DNA from: MFD04716-140 sp963703125
Lineage (GTDB): Bacteria > Bacteroidota > Bacteroidia > Flavobacteriales > Flavobacteriaceae
Reading direction: 5' to 3'
Assembly (NCBI GenBank): GCA_963703125.1
Contig: OY969790.1
Span: forward strand, 3,348,001-3,412,000
DNA: 64,000 nucleotides
In this document: in pieces, positions 26,386-34,583 of the stretch
How positions within the stretch are numbered: the first letter of the stretch is position 1
Layout of the letters: every line of letters starts with the position of its first letter
Program-made: the position numbers and the translations under genes
The notes under the pieces: generated by a model
Told to the model about the DNA's origin: nothing
What the model saw: the letters and a program-made list of their open reading frames with translations, nothing else
The model's database searches: none

Positions 26386-27759
26386 ATGAACACCCCAAAA
26401 AAGCTTGTTTCAGTGAAATTGCAAATTCTTTTTGTCATCCCATTATTAAGTATTGCTTTGCTATTATTCTCTTTTGATGATGTGAAAAACTTGCAATCAA
26501 AGGACGACAAATTTGTAGTTGTTTTGGATGCTGGGCATGGCGGCCATGATCCAGGGAACTTGGGGAACGGCTATTTGGAAAAGAACATTGCATTGAACAT
26601 TGTTCTAAAAATAGGATCTATTTTAGAGAAAAATCCCGATATAAAAGTAATCTACACTCGCAGGGACGATACCTTTGTCGATCTGTTCGTGAGAGGGGAA
26701 ATTGCCAATAAGGCCGATGCAGACTTGTTTGTTTCGGTACATTGTGATTCCCATACTTCCGATGCACATGGGGCAGGAACATTTGTGCTTGGTCTTCATG
26801 CCAACAAGCAAAATTTTGAGATTGCAAAGAAAGAAAACTCGGTAATTTACCTAGAGGATAATTATGAGTCAAGGTATGCCGATTATGATATAAATTCGCC
26901 TGAATCCATAATTGGACTTACCATTATGCAGGAGGAATTTCTAGATCAAAGCATAGTTTTGGCAAAGGCCATCCAAGATAATTTTTCGGGTAAATTGAAT
27001 CGAGTTGACAGGAAAGTAAAACAAGCAGGATTTATTGTGTTGCATCAGACGTTCATGCCCAGTGTTCTTGTTGAAACCGGTTTTTTGACGAATAAAGAAG
27101 AAGGAAAATATTTAAACTCTGGTAAAGGTCAATCTGAAATGGGTACCGCTATTGCAGAGGCCATTCTAAAATACAAGTCAAGCGTTCAATCAAATACGGC
27201 CATTGATATAGTGAATGTGGACAATACCCAAATTGAAACTCCGAAAGAAACCAAAACTGTTATTGAGAAACCTATGGCTGCCATTCCTATTGAGCCTAAA
27301 CCAAAAGAATCTGAAGCGAGTTTACCGGATCAACAAACCGTAGCGGAAAAGACCGTTGAAAAACCGATAGGGGATATGATGGAAGAACCAAAGAAATCGG
27401 AAACAGCCGACGAACAACACTTAAAGGAAATAACGTCACGTGAAAAGAAAAGTTCAGAAACCGAGGTCGTCAAAATTAAATCGGATACAAACACCAATAT
27501 AATTTTTAAGGTGCAATTATTGGCAAGTGCCAAAGAAATAGCATTGGTGCCTGAAAATTTCAAGGGTTTGGGTAGGCTTTCAAAGGAACCTTTCGACCAA
27601 CTTTTTCGTTACATGTATGGCAATACGAATTCTTACAGGGAAGCGGAGATGTTAAAATCAAATGCCGATTTAAAGGGTTATCCAAGCTCTTATATTGTTG
27701 CGTATAAAAATGGGGAGCGCATTCCCCTTCCCGAAGCCCTTAAATACGTTTCCGAATAG
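26386..27759 (+). CDS. N-acetylmuramoyl-L-alanine amidase
   Basis: This 457-residue zinc amidase cleaves the bond between MurNAc and L-Ala in peptidoglycan, as in cell separation. A single N-terminal hydrophobic segment (about 11-28) exports or anchors it. The Amidase_3 domain (about 43-265) shows VVLDAGHGGHDPGNLG with the first Zn ligand, the Glu of YLEKNIAL, the His of FVSVHCDSH, and the catalytic Glu of VLVETGFLTN. A Pro/Glu/Lys-rich linker (about 285-370) follows, and the last about 80 residues resemble a SPOR-like module (FKVQLLASAKE). It starts the operon with the MlaD gene. Confidence 0.93.
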   Translation: MNTPKKLVSVKLQILFVIPLLSIALLLFSFDDVKNLQSKDDKFVVVLDAGHGGHDPGNLGNGYLEKNIALNIVLKIGSILEKNPDIKVIYTRRDDTFVDLFVRGEIANKADADLFVSVHCDSHTSDAHGAGTFVLGLHANKQNFEIAKKENSVIYLEDNYESRYADYDINSPESIIGLTIMQEEFLDQSIVLAKAIQDNFSGKLNRVDRKVKQAGFIVLHQTFMPSVLVETGFLTNKEEGKYLNSGKGQSEMGTAIAEAILKYKSSVQSNTAIDIVNVDNTQIETPKETKTVIEKPMAAIPIEPKPKESEASLPDQQTVAEKTVEKPIGDMMEEPKKSETADEQHLKEITSREKKSSETEVVKIKSDTNTNIIFKVQLLASAKEIALVPENFKGLGRLSKEPFDQLFRYMYGNTNSYREAEMLKSNADLKGYPSSYIVAYKNGERIPLPEALKYVSE

Positions 27760-27782
27760 GGAGCATATGTAAAATTTATTTC

Positions 27783-27790
27783 TAATTTTG
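27783..27790 (+). promoter_or_regulatory. Possible -7 promoter element before the mlaD-like gene
   Basis: TAATTTTG matches TAnnTTTG and lies 22 bases before the TTG start of the mlaD-like gene. No -33 TTG is apparent, and the gene may instead be read through from the amidase gene. Confidence 0.28.
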
Positions 27791-27812
27791 TTAGGAACAG
27801 AAAAGCAATGGT

Positions 27813-28778
27813 TTGAAATTATCTAGGGAAGTTAAGACCGGTATTATAGTCATAGGTGGTATCCTTTTATTCATAATGGGTTTCAGCTACCTTAAATCAA
27901 CACCTTTATTTGATAATAGTAAAACCCTATATGCGGTTTACAAGAATGTTGGGGGATTACAGCCCGGCACCCAAGTTTCAGTAAATGGGCTCACAGTTGG
28001 TAAGGTTAATGGTGTCAATTTTAAGGATAATTCAGGCGACATTGTGGTTACTTTTAGCGTAAGTAGTGACTTTGCTTTTTCAAGGAACAGTCTTGCGGAA
28101 TTATATGACACTGGAATTATAGGAGGAAAGGGAATACAGATCCGTCCTGTTTTTGATGGGGCGGCGATGGCAAAATCAGGAGATACTTTGACCACAAGTG
28201 TGCAACCCGGGTTAACTGAACTGGTTCAAACACGACTTACCCCATTGCAACAAAAAATTGAGGGGGCAGTATCAAATGCAGACTCTTTGATGATGAATGT
28301 TAATGATGTTCTTGATGCCAAGGCCAAAAAAGATCTCCGCCAGAGTATTTCGGATTTAAGTAGGTTAATGACAAGCCTCAATGGCACCGCGGATGCCTTG
28401 AACAGTCTTTTGAAAAATAATAAAGGCAAATTAGATAGTTCCTTTACCGACTTTAAGACCTTGACCGCAAATTTTGCCAAATTATCCGATTCCTTGAATA
28501 ATGCAGGATTGGGAAGAACTTTGGCAGGTTTGGAATCTACCGTTTCAAATTTAGACCAAATTATGGCCAGAATTGAAAAAGGGGATGGGACTTTGGGCAA
28601 ATTAATGAAAGATGAGGAGCTCTACAAAAACTTGAACAATGCCTCGCGCGAATTGGATCTTTTGCTCCAAGATTTTCGCTTGAATCCTAAAAGATATGTA
28701 AATGTTTCCGTCTTCGGAAAGAAACAGAAAGACTACGTGGTTCCCGAGGATGACCCAGCGGAAAAAATAGACGAATAA
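27813..28778 (+). CDS. MlaD family (MCE domain) lipid transport protein
   Basis: This 321-residue protein has one N-terminal membrane helix (about 10-28) and an MCE domain (about 36-115, with GGLQPGTQVSVNGLTVGKV). MlaD-type proteins form rings that shuttle phospholipids between the envelope membranes with an MlaE/F ABC transporter, which is not in this window. The rest is helical and may form a tunnel or coil. The start is TTG at 27813: the ATG five bases upstream is in another frame and meets a stop at once, and MKLSREVKTGI fits the family. The stop codon directly abuts the next ATG. Confidence 0.88.
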   Translation: MKLSREVKTGIIVIGGILLFIMGFSYLKSTPLFDNSKTLYAVYKNVGGLQPGTQVSVNGLTVGKVNGVNFKDNSGDIVVTFSVSSDFAFSRNSLAELYDTGIIGGKGIQIRPVFDGAAMAKSGDTLTTSVQPGLTELVQTRLTPLQQKIEGAVSNADSLMMNVNDVLDAKAKKDLRQSISDLSRLMTSLNGTADALNSLLKNNKGKLDSSFTDFKTLTANFAKLSDSLNNAGLGRTLAGLESTVSNLDQIMARIEKGDGTLGKLMKDEELYKNLNNASRELDLLLQDFRLNPKRYVNVSVFGKKQKDYVVPEDDPAEKIDE

Positions 28779-30104
28779 ATGCAATATCTTCCTAATGTAT
28801 TATTTGCAGCACTGTTAGCAGCTGGTATTGGTTTTTTTTCCAAAAATATTAGATTGCTGGTTCGAAATATTAAGCTAGGGAAGAAGGTTGATGTAAGCGA
28901 TGATAAACCCCAGCGATGGAAAAATATGGCCCGAATTGCCTTGGGTCAGTCCAAAATGGTTGTCAGACCTGTTACTGGAATTCTTCACATAATTGTTTAT
29001 TTAGGTTTCATCATCATTAACATTGAAGTTCTTGAAATTATAATCGACGGTCTTTTAGGGACACATCGCATTTTTGCTTTTTTAGGTGGATTTTATAGTT
29101 TTTTAATAGCTTCGTTTGAGATCTTGGCACTGCTGGTCATTGTGGCGGTAGTCTTATTTTGGATCCGAAGAAATGTTATTAAATTGTTGAGGTTTGTAAA
29201 ACCCGAAATGATAGGTTGGCCGAAAAAGGATGCCAATCTAATTCTCTATATTGAATTGGTCTTGATGATTCTCTTTTTGACCATGAATGGGGCTGACTAT
29301 CAACTACAAAAAATGGGGGCTGAGCATTATATAAAGGCCGGATCATTCCCTGTTAATCATTTCATTGCGTTTTTTTTTGAAAACATGTCAATTCCTACTT
29401 TGATTTTCATTGAACGAACGGCTTGGTGGTTGCACATAACGGGAATTTTATTCTTTCTGAATTACCTCTATTACTCCAAACACCTGCATATTCTGCTCGC
29501 ATTTCCCAATACCTATTTTGGAAAATTAGGGGCTGCGGGTAAATTTAAGAACTTGGAAGCCGTAACACGTGAAGTAAAATTGATGATGGATCCATCGGCA
29601 GATCCTTTTTCAGCAACTGCGGAGGATGTTCAGACACCAGAAAAATTTGGAGCTTCTGATGTAATTGACCTTACATGGATTCAATTATTGAATGCATATA
29701 CCTGTACCGAATGCGGGCGATGTACCAGCGAATGCCCTGCAAACCAAACCGGTAAAAAATTATCACCGCGTAAAATCATGATGGATACCCGAGATCGGTT
29801 GGAGGAAGTGGGCAAGAACATGAACGCGAATAAAGGCTCGTTCGTTGACGATGGCAAACAATTATTGGATAACCACATAACACGGGAAGAGATTTGGGCC
29901 TGTACATCATGCAACGCCTGTGTTGAAGCATGTCCCGTAAGTATAGACCCCTTATCCATTATTATGGATATGCGTCAATACCTGGTTATGGAACAATCGG
30001 CTGCGCCCGCAGAACTTAACGGTATGATGGGAAACATAGAAAATAATGGCGCTCCATGGCCTTTTAATCAGATGGATAGACTTAATTGGAGCCAAGAAAA
30101 ATAA
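28779..30104 (+). CDS. Membrane-bound 4Fe-4S dicluster protein
   Basis: This 441-residue protein combines a NarI/HdrE-like membrane part (about five helices between residues 5 and 240) with a cytoplasmic ferredoxin domain that has two 4Fe-4S motifs, CTECGRCTSECP (from about 309) and CTSCNACVEACP (from about 375). This architecture passes electrons between a membrane quinone pool and a soluble partner. That partner is probably the CCG-domain protein encoded 3 bases downstream. It starts on the base after the MlaD stop, so the three genes are one operon. The actual electron donor and acceptor are unknown. Confidence 0.88.
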   Translation: MQYLPNVLFAALLAAGIGFFSKNIRLLVRNIKLGKKVDVSDDKPQRWKNMARIALGQSKMVVRPVTGILHIIVYLGFIIINIEVLEIIIDGLLGTHRIFAFLGGFYSFLIASFEILALLVIVAVVLFWIRRNVIKLLRFVKPEMIGWPKKDANLILYIELVLMILFLTMNGADYQLQKMGAEHYIKAGSFPVNHFIAFFFENMSIPTLIFIERTAWWLHITGILFFLNYLYYSKHLHILLAFPNTYFGKLGAAGKFKNLEAVTREVKLMMDPSADPFSATAEDVQTPEKFGASDVIDLTWIQLLNAYTCTECGRCTSECPANQTGKKLSPRKIMMDTRDRLEEVGKNMNANKGSFVDDGKQLLDNHITREEIWACTSCNACVEACPVSIDPLSIIMDMRQYLVMEQSAAPAELNGMMGNIENNGAPWPFNQMDRLNWSQEK

Positions 30105-30107
30105 AGA

Positions 30108-30353
30108 ATGGAAAGTGACTTAAAAGTACCTACGATGGCGGAGCTTTTTGCCGCTGGACAGCAACCCGAAGTACTGTTCTGGGTAGGTTGTGCAGGGAGC
30201 TTTGATGATAGGGCAAAAAAAATCACCAAGGCCTTTGTGAAGATTCTCAATAAGGCAAAGGTTTCATTTGCGGTTTTGGGAGCGAGGAAAGTTGCACAGG
30301 GGATCCCGCTAAAAGAAGTGGAAATGAATTTTTGTTCCAGATGCAAGCTGTGA
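30108..30353 (+). CDS. HdrB-like protein, N-terminal fragment
   Basis: This 81-residue segment holds the first CCG-domain part (VLFWVGCAGSFDDRAKKI). The residues after VLG (from about 58) are out of frame and unlike the family; they end at a TGA at 30351. Confidence 0.65.
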   Translation: MESDLKVPTMAELFAAGQQPEVLFWVGCAGSFDDRAKKITKAFVKILNKAKVSFAVLGARKVAQGIPLKEVEMNFCSRCKL

Positions 30354-30898
30354 CCAATATCGAGGTCATGAATGCGTACGGAATCAAAAAAGTGGTCACT
30401 GCATGCCCCCATTGCTTTAATACGCTTAAAAACGAGTATCCTGGCTTGGGAGGGCAATACCATGTAGTCCATCACACTCAATTTTTAAAGGATTTACTGG
30501 ATGAAGGCAGAATAACTTTAGAAGGCGGGAATTTTAAAGGAAAACGCATTACCTATCATGATCCGTGTTATTTGGGAAGGGCAAACAACGTGTATGAAGC
30601 TCCAAGGGATTTGATTCGAAAGTTGGATGCTGAATTGGTTGAAATGAAGAATTGCAAGAAAAGAGGACTTTGCTGCGGTGCAGGAGGCGCTCAAATGTTC
30701 AAGGAACCTGAAAAAGGCTCCAAGGATATCAATATTGAACGTACGGAGCAAGCTATGGAAACCAAACCGGAGATTATAGCTGCTGCTTGTCCATTTTGTA
30801 ATACGATGATGACTGATGGGGTGAAAAGTAAAGAGAAAGAGGCTAGTGTTCAGGTTATGGACATCGCCGAATTGATTGCAAGTGCCGAAGACTTGTAA
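30332..30898 (+). CDS. HdrB-like protein, C-terminal fragment
   Basis: This segment holds both remaining CCG cysteine clusters (ACPHCFNTLKNEYP, GLCCGAGGAQMF and ACPFCNTMM). The same frame is open back to about 30285 and encodes EESCTGDPAKR, so the start at 30332 is not a real one. Confidence 0.65.
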   Translation: MFQMQAVTNIEVMNAYGIKKVVTACPHCFNTLKNEYPGLGGQYHVVHHTQFLKDLLDEGRITLEGGNFKGKRITYHDPCYLGRANNVYEAPRDLIRKLDAELVEMKNCKKRGLCCGAGGAQMFKEPEKGSKDINIERTEQAMETKPEIIAAACPFCNTMMTDGVKSKEKEASVQVMDIAELIASAEDL

Positions 30899-30952
30899 AA
30901 TTTAAGGGATTTATTCCCAATTATTTAAAAAGTTAAGCTTGAAGTAGAGAAT

Positions 30953-31435
30953 ATGTTAGTAGAATTTAACTCATTACCAGAAGAATCACGAGTTTGGATT
31001 TATCAGGCAAACCGCAGTTTCTCAGAATCGGAACTTACGGAAATAGTGCCATCCTTGGAGCAATTTATAAAGGACTGGACCGCACATGGAAGCGAATTGA
31101 ATGCGGGTTTTGAGATTAAGTATAATCGCTTTATAGTGATTGCCCTGGACCAATCACAGACCACTGCCTCTGGTTGTTCTATTGATGCCTCCGTGCATTT
31201 TATTCAGCAATTGGAGAAGAAGTACGGGGTAGAGTTGCTTGACAAGATGAATGTTTCTTATAGGCAGGGAGAATTCGTGGCCTACAAGCCACTTAATGAG
31301 TTTAAAACAATGGCCAAGCAAAAGGCCGTTTCTAGCAATACCATTGTATTCAACAACTTGGTTACCAATAAACAAGAGTATCTTGAGCATTGGGAAGTGC
31401 CGGCTTCCGAGAGCTGGCATGCCCGTTTTATGTAA
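30953..31435 (+). CDS. Conserved flavobacterial protein, often misnamed ABC transporter ATPase
   Basis: This 160-residue soluble protein is conserved in Flavobacteriia, where databases often call it an ABC transporter ATPase. I see no Walker A, ABC signature or Walker B motif, and it is far too short for an ATPase domain, so that name is unsupported. Visible features are SRVWIYQANRSFSE, FIKDWTAHG, FIVIALDQSQTTASGCSIDASVHFI and the C-terminal SESWHARFM; the conserved Trp, Asp and Cys residues hint at a binding pocket. No signal peptide is present. It follows the Fe-S operon by 54 bases and may belong to it. Its function is unknown. Confidence 0.8.
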   Translation: MLVEFNSLPEESRVWIYQANRSFSESELTEIVPSLEQFIKDWTAHGSELNAGFEIKYNRFIVIALDQSQTTASGCSIDASVHFIQQLEKKYGVELLDKMNVSYRQGEFVAYKPLNEFKTMAKQKAVSSNTIVFNNLVTNKQEYLEHWEVPASESWHARFM

Positions 31436-31453
31436 TTTTGCGTTTGTGTGGCC

Positions 31454-31469
31454 CACTTGGTGACAAGTG
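31454..31469 (+). terminator. Possible weak terminator hairpin
   Basis: CACTTG (31454-31459) and CAAGTG (31464-31469) form a 6-base stem with a GTGA loop, followed by TTTGATTTT. It lies between the 160-residue protein gene and the GH3 gene. The stem is short. Confidence 0.33.
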
Positions 31470-31556
31470 TTTGATTTTGGAAAATATATTGCCCCAAAAT
31501 CCGATGAAATGCAATATTCCGTGGGGATTTAAGTTATTTTCATAGATAAATTTTAT

Positions 31557-34466
31557 ATGCGTTTTTTTACGGCCCTGATTCTAATTTTTTGCACCTTATC
31601 GGCACTGGGGCAATCCAATCCTCTTATAACGAATGATAGTCTTGCCCAGCAAAAATGGGTGGATGAGCAATACAATGCTATGTCATTGGACGAAAAACTG
31701 GGACAATTGTTCATGGTCAGTGTCGCATCTGACCAAAGTAAAGCAAGCACCGATCGGATTAAGGAGCTTATAAAGCAATCCAAAATAGGTGGGGTTATTT
31801 TCTCCACAGGTGGACCAATACGTCAAGCCAAGTTGACAAATGAGTATCAAAGAGCATCCAAAGTGCCTTTGTTAATAGGTATGGACGCAGAATGGGGTCT
31901 CTCAATGCGCTTGGATTCTTCGTATGCATTTCCGTGGAATATGACCTTGGGAGCTATTAAAGACAACGGAATTGTGGAAAAGGTAGGCCGACAAATTGGA
32001 AAACATGCCAAGAGGTTAGGAGTTCATATTAATTTCGCTCCGGATGTTGATATTAACATCAATCCTAAAAATCCAATTATTGGAAATCGTTCCTTCGGAG
32101 AAGATAGGGAAAATGTGGCGCAGAAAGGGATTGCCTTTTTAAAGGGTATGGAAAGTGCTGGGGTTCTTTCCAGTGGTAAACATTTTCCAGGACATGGGGA
32201 TACGGCTACCGATTCACATAAAGCTTTACCTGAAATAAATTTCTCAAGACAGCGATTGGACAGTATTGAACTATATCCCTATCGAAAGCTAATTGAGGCA
32301 GGACTGAGCAGCGTTATGGTTGCCCATTTAAGCGTGCCTAGTTTAGAGATCAATAAAGAATTGCCATCCTCGCTATCTGAGCAGATAATCTCGGGTCTCC
32401 TTAAGGACGAAATGGGGTTTAAGGGCTTAGTATTCACTGATGCATTGAATATGAAGGGCGTCGCAGACCGCGGAAAGAATGGAGACGTAGAACTGAAAGC
32501 TTTTTTGGCAGGCAATGATATTTTATTAATGCCTACCGAGGTTCAAAAAGCAAAGGAAAAACTTCAAGCGGCCTATGAGAAGGGCAAAATTACAGAAGAG
32601 CGATTGTCGACCTCGGTTAAGAAGATATTACAGGCCAAATACAAAGTAGGTCTTGACAAGAGCAAACTTGTAGAGTTAAAAAATTTATATGCTGACTTAA
32701 ATTCTCAAGAAAATGACCTTATTTATGAGGAGGCCATTGAGAATGCCCTTACTGTGGTAAAGAATAATTTGCAGATCATGGGGATCAAAAAATTGGAAAA
32801 CAAGAGAATAGCTTATGTAAAGTTTGGTGATGCGGATAGCGAACCATTCATTGAACAAATGAAGAAGTATACTACGGTTGATCAGATAAATGGAAAGGAT
32901 ATTGTTGATCTGAAAGATAAATTAAAGGACTATAACTTAATAATCATTGGTCTTCATAAGAGTAATGAAAGTCCGTGGAAACCCTACCAATTTACAACAA
33001 ATGAGTTGCTTTGGCTTGGTGAAATCGCCAAAGAACGAACGTCGAATGTTATTTTGTCGGTTTTTGCCAAACCCTATGCATTATTGGATGTTAGTTCATT
33101 TCAAAACATCGATGGTGTTGTCGTTGCCTATCAGAATAGTGCATTGGCGCAGGAAAAAGCGGCGCAGTTAATTTTTGGTGCAATCCCGGCCAAAGGCATA
33201 TTGCCAGTAAGCTCTCATCCTGATTTTCCTGTAAATACCAATGAGCAATTAGAATCCTTAATGAGGCTGGGGTATAGTATTCCAGAAAGGGTAGGGTTGA
33301 ATGCCTCCAAATTAGCGGTTGTTGACAAGCTTGTTCAAGACGGACTGGACTCTCTCATGTATCCAGGGGCACAGGTGTTAATTGCCAGAAAGGGAAAAGT
33401 TATTTATAACAAAGGCTTTGGCAAACCTACGTATGAATCTCAGGATACCATAAATCCGGATTATATCTATGACCTAGCGTCCCTTACAAAAATATTGGCC
33501 ACTTTGCCAGTAATTATGAAAATGGAAGAAGAAGGGAAAATTCGACTTAATGATACATTTCAACATTTAGTTCCCGAATATTCCAACTCGGAACTAAAGA
33601 ATGTAACTGTGCTGAAAGCATTATCACACTACGGGAGATTGCCATCTTGGATAGCGTTTTATGTTAGCACATTGGATGAAGCACGGAAGCCCTCAAAAGA
33701 ATTTTATAGGACTGCCCTAACCGATGGATTCTCAATCCATGTTGCTGACAATCTATATTTAGAAGATGCTTACAAAGATTCCATATACAACCGCATTGGG
33801 AGACAAGATTTAAAATCCAATAGATATCGATATAGTGATGTAGCATACTATGTGATGAAAAAGTATATTGAAGAGGTTTATAAGAAAGGATTAAATCAAA
33901 TTGCGGACGATTTCTTGTATAAGCCTATTGGTGCCAGTCATACCGCTTATAATCCTTTGGAGAGGTTACCAAAAAATCTTATAGTGCCAAGCGAAGTTGA
34001 TAAATATTATAGATATCAAACAGTACAGGGATATGTACATGATATGGGAGCGGCCATGCAAGGTGGTGTCGGTGGACATGCAGGTCTGTTCTCGAATGCC
34101 AATGATATTGCTAAAATCATGCAGATGTATCTACAAGATGGCTACTACGGGGGAAACCGATTTTTGGAGTCGCGCACTGTGAAGAAATTTAATACCTGTT
34201 ATTTTTGTGATGAAAATGTACGTAGGGGAGTAGGCTTTGATAAGCCTGAATTAAAAGGTGGTGGTCCGGCCTGTGATTGTGTATCAAGAAAAAGCTTTGG
34301 CCATAGCGGTTTTACGGGCACTTACACATGGGCTGATCCTGAGCAGGAGTTGGTTTACGTATTTTTATCAAATCGCACCTATCCAACCGCTTCGAATACC
34401 CTCCTTGTAAAATCAGCTTTACGTACTAGAATTCAAAAAGCGATCTATGAGGCCATAATCAACTAA
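31557..34466 (+). CDS. GH3 glycosidase-serine hydrolase fusion
   Basis: This 969-residue secreted protein (signal peptide 1-20, ending ALGQ) joins two enzymes. Residues about 35-590 form a glycoside hydrolase family 3 module with the NagZ-like loop KHFPGHGDTATDSHKALPEI (about 210-229) and the nucleophile Asp in FTDALNMKG. Residues about 600-960 form a class C beta-lactamase-like serine hydrolase with SLTK (catalytic Ser and Lys), a YSD-type motif (RYSDVAYYVM) and HSGFTGT near the C-terminus. Such fusions are known in Bacteroidota and probably act on peptidoglycan sugars and peptides in the periplasm; the real substrate is inferred. Confidence 0.9.
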   Translation: MRFFTALILIFCTLSALGQSNPLITNDSLAQQKWVDEQYNAMSLDEKLGQLFMVSVASDQSKASTDRIKELIKQSKIGGVIFSTGGPIRQAKLTNEYQRASKVPLLIGMDAEWGLSMRLDSSYAFPWNMTLGAIKDNGIVEKVGRQIGKHAKRLGVHINFAPDVDININPKNPIIGNRSFGEDRENVAQKGIAFLKGMESAGVLSSGKHFPGHGDTATDSHKALPEINFSRQRLDSIELYPYRKLIEAGLSSVMVAHLSVPSLEINKELPSSLSEQIISGLLKDEMGFKGLVFTDALNMKGVADRGKNGDVELKAFLAGNDILLMPTEVQKAKEKLQAAYEKGKITEERLSTSVKKILQAKYKVGLDKSKLVELKNLYADLNSQENDLIYEEAIENALTVVKNNLQIMGIKKLENKRIAYVKFGDADSEPFIEQMKKYTTVDQINGKDIVDLKDKLKDYNLIIIGLHKSNESPWKPYQFTTNELLWLGEIAKERTSNVILSVFAKPYALLDVSSFQNIDGVVVAYQNSALAQEKAAQLIFGAIPAKGILPVSSHPDFPVNTNEQLESLMRLGYSIPERVGLNASKLAVVDKLVQDGLDSLMYPGAQVLIARKGKVIYNKGFGKPTYESQDTINPDYIYDLASLTKILATLPVIMKMEEEGKIRLNDTFQHLVPEYSNSELKNVTVLKALSHYGRLPSWIAFYVSTLDEARKPSKEFYRTALTDGFSIHVADNLYLEDAYKDSIYNRIGRQDLKSNRYRYSDVAYYVMKKYIEEVYKKGLNQIADDFLYKPIGASHTAYNPLERLPKNLIVPSEVDKYYRYQTVQGYVHDMGAAMQGGVGGHAGLFSNANDIAKIMQMYLQDGYYGGNRFLESRTVKKFNTCYFCDENVRRGVGFDKPELKGGGPACDCVSRKSFGHSGFTGTYTWADPEQELVYVFLSNRTYPTASNTLLVKSALRTRIQKAIYEAIIN

Positions 34467-34583
34467 AAAGAGGATTTTCACTTTTATTTTCAGGCTTTTC
34501 TTTAACTAATTCTTAACGCTTCTCCTGTGTAAATAAAACTTGGCCAGTCAGACTAAGGGATATGTTTTTACTAAATTTGAAGA

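Larger units (their letters stand above)
30108..30898 (+). pseudogene. HdrB-like CCG-domain Fe-S protein with one apparent frameshift
   Basis: This is a (Fe-S)-binding protein of the heterodisulfide reductase B/GlpC class, partner of the upstream 4Fe-4S membrane protein. It is open in two pieces: residues 1 to about 57 in one frame, the rest in the next. One base seems missing near 30279-30285. With it restored, the text reads VLG, one uncertain residue, then EESCTGDPAKRSGNEFLFQM and on into QAVTNIEV, which is the strongly conserved family sequence, and the product is 263 residues, the normal length. Cys motifs are WVGCAGSFD, ESCTGDP, TACPHCFN, CCGAGGAQM and AACPFCN. It may be a recent pseudogene or a base-call error. 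Confidence 0.85.

Noticed and set aside
30279..30290. Programmed ribosomal frameshift in the HdrB-like gene.
   Set aside because: No slippery heptamer, downstream stem or internal Shine-Dalgarno is seen, and relatives encode the protein in one frame.
31433..31440. TAATTTTG over the stop codon of the 160-residue protein gene, as a promoter for the GH3 gene.
   Set aside because: A hairpin at 31454-31469 lies directly downstream and no -33 TTG is present.
34572..34579. TAAATTTG, a -7-like match just before bshA.
   Set aside because: It lies 4 bases before the ATG, so a transcript would start at or inside the start codon.
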